The position numbers and the translations under genes are program-made. A DNA stretch of 64,000 nucleotides from Betaproteobacteria bacterium (GTDB lineage Bacteria; Pseudomonadota; Gammaproteobacteria; Burkholderiales; Usitatibacteraceae). The notes beneath the pieces are model-generated. The model did no database searches. It was not told the origin of the DNA and saw nothing but the letters and a program-made list of their open reading frames with translations. This document shows positions 60,961-64,000 of this stretch, piece by piece; position 1 is the first letter of the stretch; every line of letters begins with the position of its first letter. The stretch covers positions 186,001-250,000 of the forward strand of contig JAEUMY010000010.1 of NCBI GenBank assembly GCA_016791265.1, read 5' to 3'.

Positions 60961-62049
60961 ATGACCACCCGCCGCCACCTCCTTCGCATCGCCTGCCTCG
61001 CCGCCCTGGGCGGCGCCCTCGCCGCGACCGCCACGACAAGTCATGCCGAGGCGAGTCTTCCCGTGCCTGAAGCTGCGACGGCGGCCGCGGCGACGCCCAT
61101 CGAACCGCTGGATGTGGACCCATCCCTCTACACCAGCCGCAATCTGGATTGGCAGGACGCCAAGCGCAGCCGCCCGGTCCCCGTGAAGCTCTACCTGCCG
61201 GCCAGCGCGGCGGAAGGCGCCCGGCTGCCACTGGTGTTGTTCTCCCACGGCATTGGCGGCTCGCGCGAGGGCTATCGCTACCTCGGGCGCTATCTCGCCT
61301 CGATGGGCTATGCCAGCCTTCACGTGCAGCATGTCGGCAGCGACCGGCGGCTGTGGAGCGGCAATCCGTTCGCGCTCGTCTCGCGGCTCTCGGGCGCCGC
61401 CCAGACCGACGAGGCGCTTGCGCGCGTGCAGGATGTGAAGTTCGCACTGGACCAATTGCTCGCCAGCGAATATTCGCAGCGCATCGACGCAAGGCGCATC
61501 GCCGTCGCCGGGCACTCCTACGGCGCCAACACCACCCTGCTCCTCGCCGGGGCGAGCGTGCCGCTAAATGGTGAGACGTTGAAGTTGCGCGACCCGCGCG
61601 TTTCCGCCGCGATCATGTTGTCGGCGCCGCCCTTTTACGGACTCGGCGAACCGACGAACATGCTGGCCGGCATCGACATTCCCACACTGCACATCACCGC
61701 CACGGCCGACGACATCAACATCCCCGGCTACTTCTCGGGCGTGGATGACCGCATCTCCATTTTCAAGGCCACCGCGGTCAAGACGAATTCGCAGAAAGTG
61801 CTGGCCGTCTTCAAGGAGGGTTCGCACAGCGTGTTCACCGACCGCATGGGCACGGGCGGGGCAACGCTGAATCCGAAGATCAAGGTCGCCACACGCAAGC
61901 TCGCACTGGCGTTTCTCGATCGCGTGTTCGGTCAGGAGCGGCTGACGCTGGAGGGATGGCAGACCTCCTACTCGCCTCTGCTCGCGATATTCGAGGCGCG
62001 CGCTGGCGGGGCTCCGGGCGCCGGCATCGGAACGGCGAGAACCCACTGA
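60961..62049 (+). CDS. secreted alpha/beta-hydrolase
   Basis: 362 aa. A twin-arginine-like start (MTTRRHLLRIACLAALGG) and a signal to about residue 30. Hydrolase motifs: LVLFSHGIGGSREGYRYLGRYLASMGY, nucleophile in IAVAGHSYGANTTLLLAG, acid likely in TATADDINIP and His in FKEGSHSVFTD. The set resembles platelet-activating-factor acetylhydrolase or dienelactone-type enzymes. Palindrome at 61466 encodes SEYSQ. Substrate unknown. Confidence 0.85.
   Translation: MTTRRHLLRIACLAALGGALAATATTSHAEASLPVPEAATAAAATPIEPLDVDPSLYTSRNLDWQDAKRSRPVPVKLYLPASAAEGARLPLVLFSHGIGGSREGYRYLGRYLASMGYASLHVQHVGSDRRLWSGNPFALVSRLSGAAQTDEALARVQDVKFALDQLLASEYSQRIDARRIAVAGHSYGANTTLLLAGASVPLNGETLKLRDPRVSAAIMLSAPPFYGLGEPTNMLAGIDIPTLHITATADDINIPGYFSGVDDRISIFKATAVKTNSQKVLAVFKEGSHSVFTDRMGTGGATLNPKIKVATRKLALAFLDRVFGQERLTLEGWQTSYSPLLAIFEARAGGAPGAGIGTARTH
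61466..61477. repeat. GCGAATATTCGC palindrome, exact, inside CDS
   Basis: Exact copy in the alpha/beta-hydrolase gene, read as S-E-Y-S-Q. Confidence 0.9.
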
Positions 62050-62082
62050 TCGCGCTCGGCGTTCGCTGACTGCGCTGCCCGC

Positions 62083-62211
62083 ATGCTGGCGCTGGCGGAG
62101 CAACTTCATCCCGGCATGAGCAAAGCGGAGCGGCTCTCCAGCTGGCTGGCGATCACGCCATTGCGACTCGGCCGCTTTCTGCCGCAACTTGCCCAGCGCA
62201 TGCGCCGATGA
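62083..62211 (+). pseudogene. 3' remnant of a gene upstream of the DUF6036-like fragment
   Basis: 42 codons: MLALAEQLHPGMSKAERLSSW then LAITPLRLGRFLPQLAQRM, in frame up to a stop at 62047. It ends in ATGA, overlapping the start of the DUF6036-like fragment, the kind of coupling seen in two-gene units, so I read it as the tail of the first gene of a lost pair. Family not identified. Confidence 0.4.
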
Positions 62212-62381
62212 GCCGAAAGGCCGCCAGATCAACTTTGGCCTTCAAGCCCGATCCGGCTTTCGCAGGTGCGCTGGCAAGGCTGCTCGCACGGGTCGCCGAC
62301 GCGGTCGGGCCGGTCGAGCGCCCCGTCAAGGTCTGCATCGCCGGCGGAACGGCGCTGCATCTCTACACAGGCGCGCGCTGA
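62208..62381 (+). pseudogene. N-terminal fragment of a DUF6036/AbiEii-like nucleotidyltransferase
   Basis: 57 codons: FKPDPAFAGALARLLARVAD, then VKVCIAGGTALHLYTGAR and a stop. IAGGTALHLYTGAR is the nucleotide-binding start of the nucleotidyltransferase-like DUF6036 family, which normally continues with a Asp-x-Asp region that is absent here; the following bases code nothing similar. So a truncated relic, perhaps of a toxin-antitoxin or defence pair. Confidence 0.5.
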
Positions 62382-62533
62382 AAGCGCATTACCCGACTAC
62401 GTCGGCAATCTTCAAACCCTGTCCGGACACATTCGTGTCGCCGCGCGGGGCATCAAGCAGGCGACGAAGTGATCCCTGCTCTTCCAATGGCGAAGCGCGG
62501 CGCTCAATGTCAGCAAGAGCGATGCGGACAATT

Positions 62534-62545
62534 GCGAATATTCGC
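62534..62545. repeat. GCGAATATTCGC palindrome, exact
   Basis: Exact copy, 6 bases past the S41 peptidase stop (minus strand). Confidence 0.9.
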
Positions 62546-62551
62546 ACTACT

Positions 62552-63970
62552 TCAGGCCAACGCCACCCACGCTGCGAGCGCGCGCATCAGTGCGTCCGTG
62601 CGGCCCGGCGCCACCGCGATGTCCGGCATGAGGCCCAGCACTTCGTTGCCGCCATCCTTGCGAAAGCGCACGCAGTCGGGCATGCGCACACGCATGCCGG
62701 AGTTGGGCAGCACCACGCTCACACCGCCATCGGTGTAGCCACAGCCCGCGCCGAGCGTCTTCTCGCCGATGAGCGTCGCAGCCCCCGCATCCTTCAGCAT
62801 GGCCGCGAACTGTTCGGCGGCGGAGGCCGTCTTGCCATCGATGAGAATGGCGAGGCGTCCGCGATAGGCGCCGTCATCCGCCGGGTCGCCGCGCGGGCCG
62901 AAGAGCACGGCGGCAGACTTGAGCGATTGCAGCGTCTCCTTGGGCCGCGCGGGCAGGAGGCCGCTGGTGAAGTGTTCGCCGCCCATCACCAGATCGCAGG
63001 CCGCTTCGCCACGCCAGATGCCGCTGCGCTCACATGGCGCTACCGCCGCCGCGCGCAGGGCAGCGAGCCGCTCGCGCTGGGCGACCAGCAGGGTACGCAG
63101 CGGCTCCGCCAGGTCGGTGGCCGCGAGGTCGGTGTCAATCGCCGCGATGCGCCGGTCGAAACGCTTCACCCAGTGTGGGTGCTTGATGAACCCCATGCGT
63201 TGCGACGCGAGGCCCGGCGAGGCGACCACGCGCGCAGCCTGCTCGACCCACTCGCTGCCGCCGCCGTTGCCGGTGAGGTCGATGACAATGGCCGCGACTT
63301 CGCGTCGGGCCAGCTCGCGCACCTGGCGCACCAGCGCGCGAGTCATCTCGCCGCCCACCTCACGCCACACTTCGGCGGCGCAAGTCCGGTCGCAGCCCGC
63401 GGTGCCGCCGCCAGTTGCGCCGGCTTTCGCGCGGGCGGCCATGACGGTTTCGCAAAGACCCGGATAGCCATCTTCACCAAACAGGCTGATGCGGAGCATG
63501 CCGAGCGTGCGGCCACCGTCCAACTTGAGCACGCCGGCGGGAAAGTGCGCGTCATCCGCTGTGCCCAGCGCATCGAATCGATGCAGCCGGGACCCGTCGA
63601 CGCCGCGTGAACGCGGCGCGCGGTAGCCGAGCTCGGCGCAGGTCTTCCTTGGGACTGGCTCCGTCGCAGTGGCCGGCACTGCCGCAGGAGCTGGCGGCAG
63701 CAGGCGCAAGTGCCCATCAGCAAACACTTTCAGCATCTCGCCAAGCGCGCGGGCCGCTTCCACGTCGTTCTCGGCGCGGTCGATGGCCAGTGTGGTTTCG
63801 CGATCCAGCGCCGCCAGGTCGATCTTGCGGGCGCGGACCTGGGTGTCGAGGTTGGCGTAGGTCGCGGCCAGCGCGGCCTTGAGCGCCGCGTAATCCGCGT
63901 GCCAGCGTGAGGTCTCGAACGCGGCCGCCGGAAGCGTGGTGAGGAGGGACAGCAAGCCGGCCAGCAGCAC
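62552..63970 (-). CDS. S41 family peptidase, N-terminus may lie outside the window
   Basis: At least 472 aa from a GTG at 63970. A hydrophobic signal (LLAGLLSLLTTLPAAAF) starts there, but the frame stays open to the window end, so the true start may be further right. The N-terminal 90 residues are helical (DYAALKAALAATYANLDTQV). S41 core: IVIDLTGNGGG, catalytic Ser in IDGKTASAAEQFAAMLKDAG with a Lys/Glu-type relay expected, and TLGAGCGYTDGGVSVVLPNSGMRVRMPDCVRFR. No PDZ domain is evident. A tail-specific protease relative, probably periplasmic. Palindrome 6 bases past the stop. Confidence 0.87.
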   Translation of the reverse strand: MLLAGLLSLLTTLPAAAFETSRWHADYAALKAALAATYANLDTQVRARKIDLAALDRETTLAIDRAENDVEAARALGEMLKVFADGHLRLLPPAPAAVPATATEPVPRKTCAELGYRAPRSRGVDGSRLHRFDALGTADDAHFPAGVLKLDGGRTLGMLRISLFGEDGYPGLCETVMAARAKAGATGGGTAGCDRTCAAEVWREVGGEMTRALVRQVRELARREVAAIVIDLTGNGGGSEWVEQAARVVASPGLASQRMGFIKHPHWVKRFDRRIAAIDTDLAATDLAEPLRTLLVAQRERLAALRAAAVAPCERSGIWRGEAACDLVMGGEHFTSGLLPARPKETLQSLKSAAVLFGPRGDPADDGAYRGRLAILIDGKTASAAEQFAAMLKDAGAATLIGEKTLGAGCGYTDGGVSVVLPNSGMRVRMPDCVRFRKDGGNEVLGLMPDIAVAPGRTDALMRALAAWVALA

Positions 63971-64000
63971 AGTGCGGGGCGCAAACGGGGAGATGTGGAT

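Noticed and set aside
1587..62545. Palindrome copies as a CRISPR array, LexA/SOS box or parS site
   Set aside because: Not regularly spaced, not limited to promoters, often in coding sequence, and too many; the word does not match the LexA or parS consensus I know.
1587..62545. Palindrome as cyanobacterial HIP1
   Set aside because: HIP1 is GCGATCGC; this word has AATATT in the centre and the gene content is proteobacterial.

Overview
High-GC Pseudomonadota chromosomal DNA, probably a beta- or gammaproteobacterium. The case rests on a tripartite-type RND pump (adaptor plus inner-membrane permease), many Sec and lipobox exported proteins, outer-membrane barrels, LytTR two-component pairs and family pairs such as DUF6502-DUF5666 and DUF3015-DUF4105. 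No rRNA, tRNA, CRISPR array, phage module or intact insertion sequence was seen. Genus cannot be fixed from the sequence alone.

Layout. 0-9 kb: peptide-type ABC binding protein, Ca2+/Na+ exchanger overlapping a phosphodiester glycosidase lipoprotein, metal amidohydrolase, S9 prolyl oligopeptidase, SGNH-like lipoprotein, small outer-membrane barrel. 9.5-19.5 kb: DUF6502-DUF5666 pair, a protein of eight 34-residue helical repeats, a beta-lactamase-fold hydrolase, then the RND adaptor and permease. 19.5-28 kb: a loose accessory stretch of single genes (ICMT-like methyltransferase, DMP19, AraC regulator, CPBP protease, ankyrin protein, TmrB-like P-loop protein, DUF1579, small unknown genes). 28-39 kb: TPR protein, N-acyl-D-amino-acid deacylase, DUF3015-DUF4105 pair, alginate-export-type porin divergent from a cupredoxin-like protein, LysR divergent from DoxX plus lipoprotein, a frameshifted second DoxX, M48 peptidase. 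39-48.5 kb: second beta-lactamase-fold protein, a LytS/LytTR-NTF2-CPBP operon, TonB-like protein, polysaccharide deacetylase, GGDEF cyclase. 48.7-64 kb: winged-helix/beta-propeller regulator divergent from a secreted propeller, second LytS/LytTR pair, alpha/beta hydrolases, GNAT, third beta-lactamase-fold protein, DUF2306, DUF4034-like, remnants of a DUF6036-like gene pair, S41 peptidase.

The outstanding signal is not a gene. The 12-base palindrome GCGAATATTCGC occurs exactly 22 times in the window (about 0.004 expected for any 12-mer at equal base frequencies), with several one- or two-mismatch variants and half a copy at base 1. Thirteen exact copies are intergenic: most lie 6-45 bases past a stop codon, and most of the others lie between divergent genes. 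Nine exact copies lie in coding sequence and are read in all three frames (ANIR, RIFA, EYS). At 5078-5111 and 19442-19475 the core grows into perfect 34-bp palindromes, and at 44796-44829 two cores form one long hairpin. A second unknown is a pair of about 100-base intergenic elements (14651-14740 and 39132-39220) whose hairpins are kept while their stem sequences differ. The biology of most genes is that of a degradative, envelope-oriented bacterium: peptide and D-amino-acid derivative turnover, envelope proteases, drug efflux and signal transduction.
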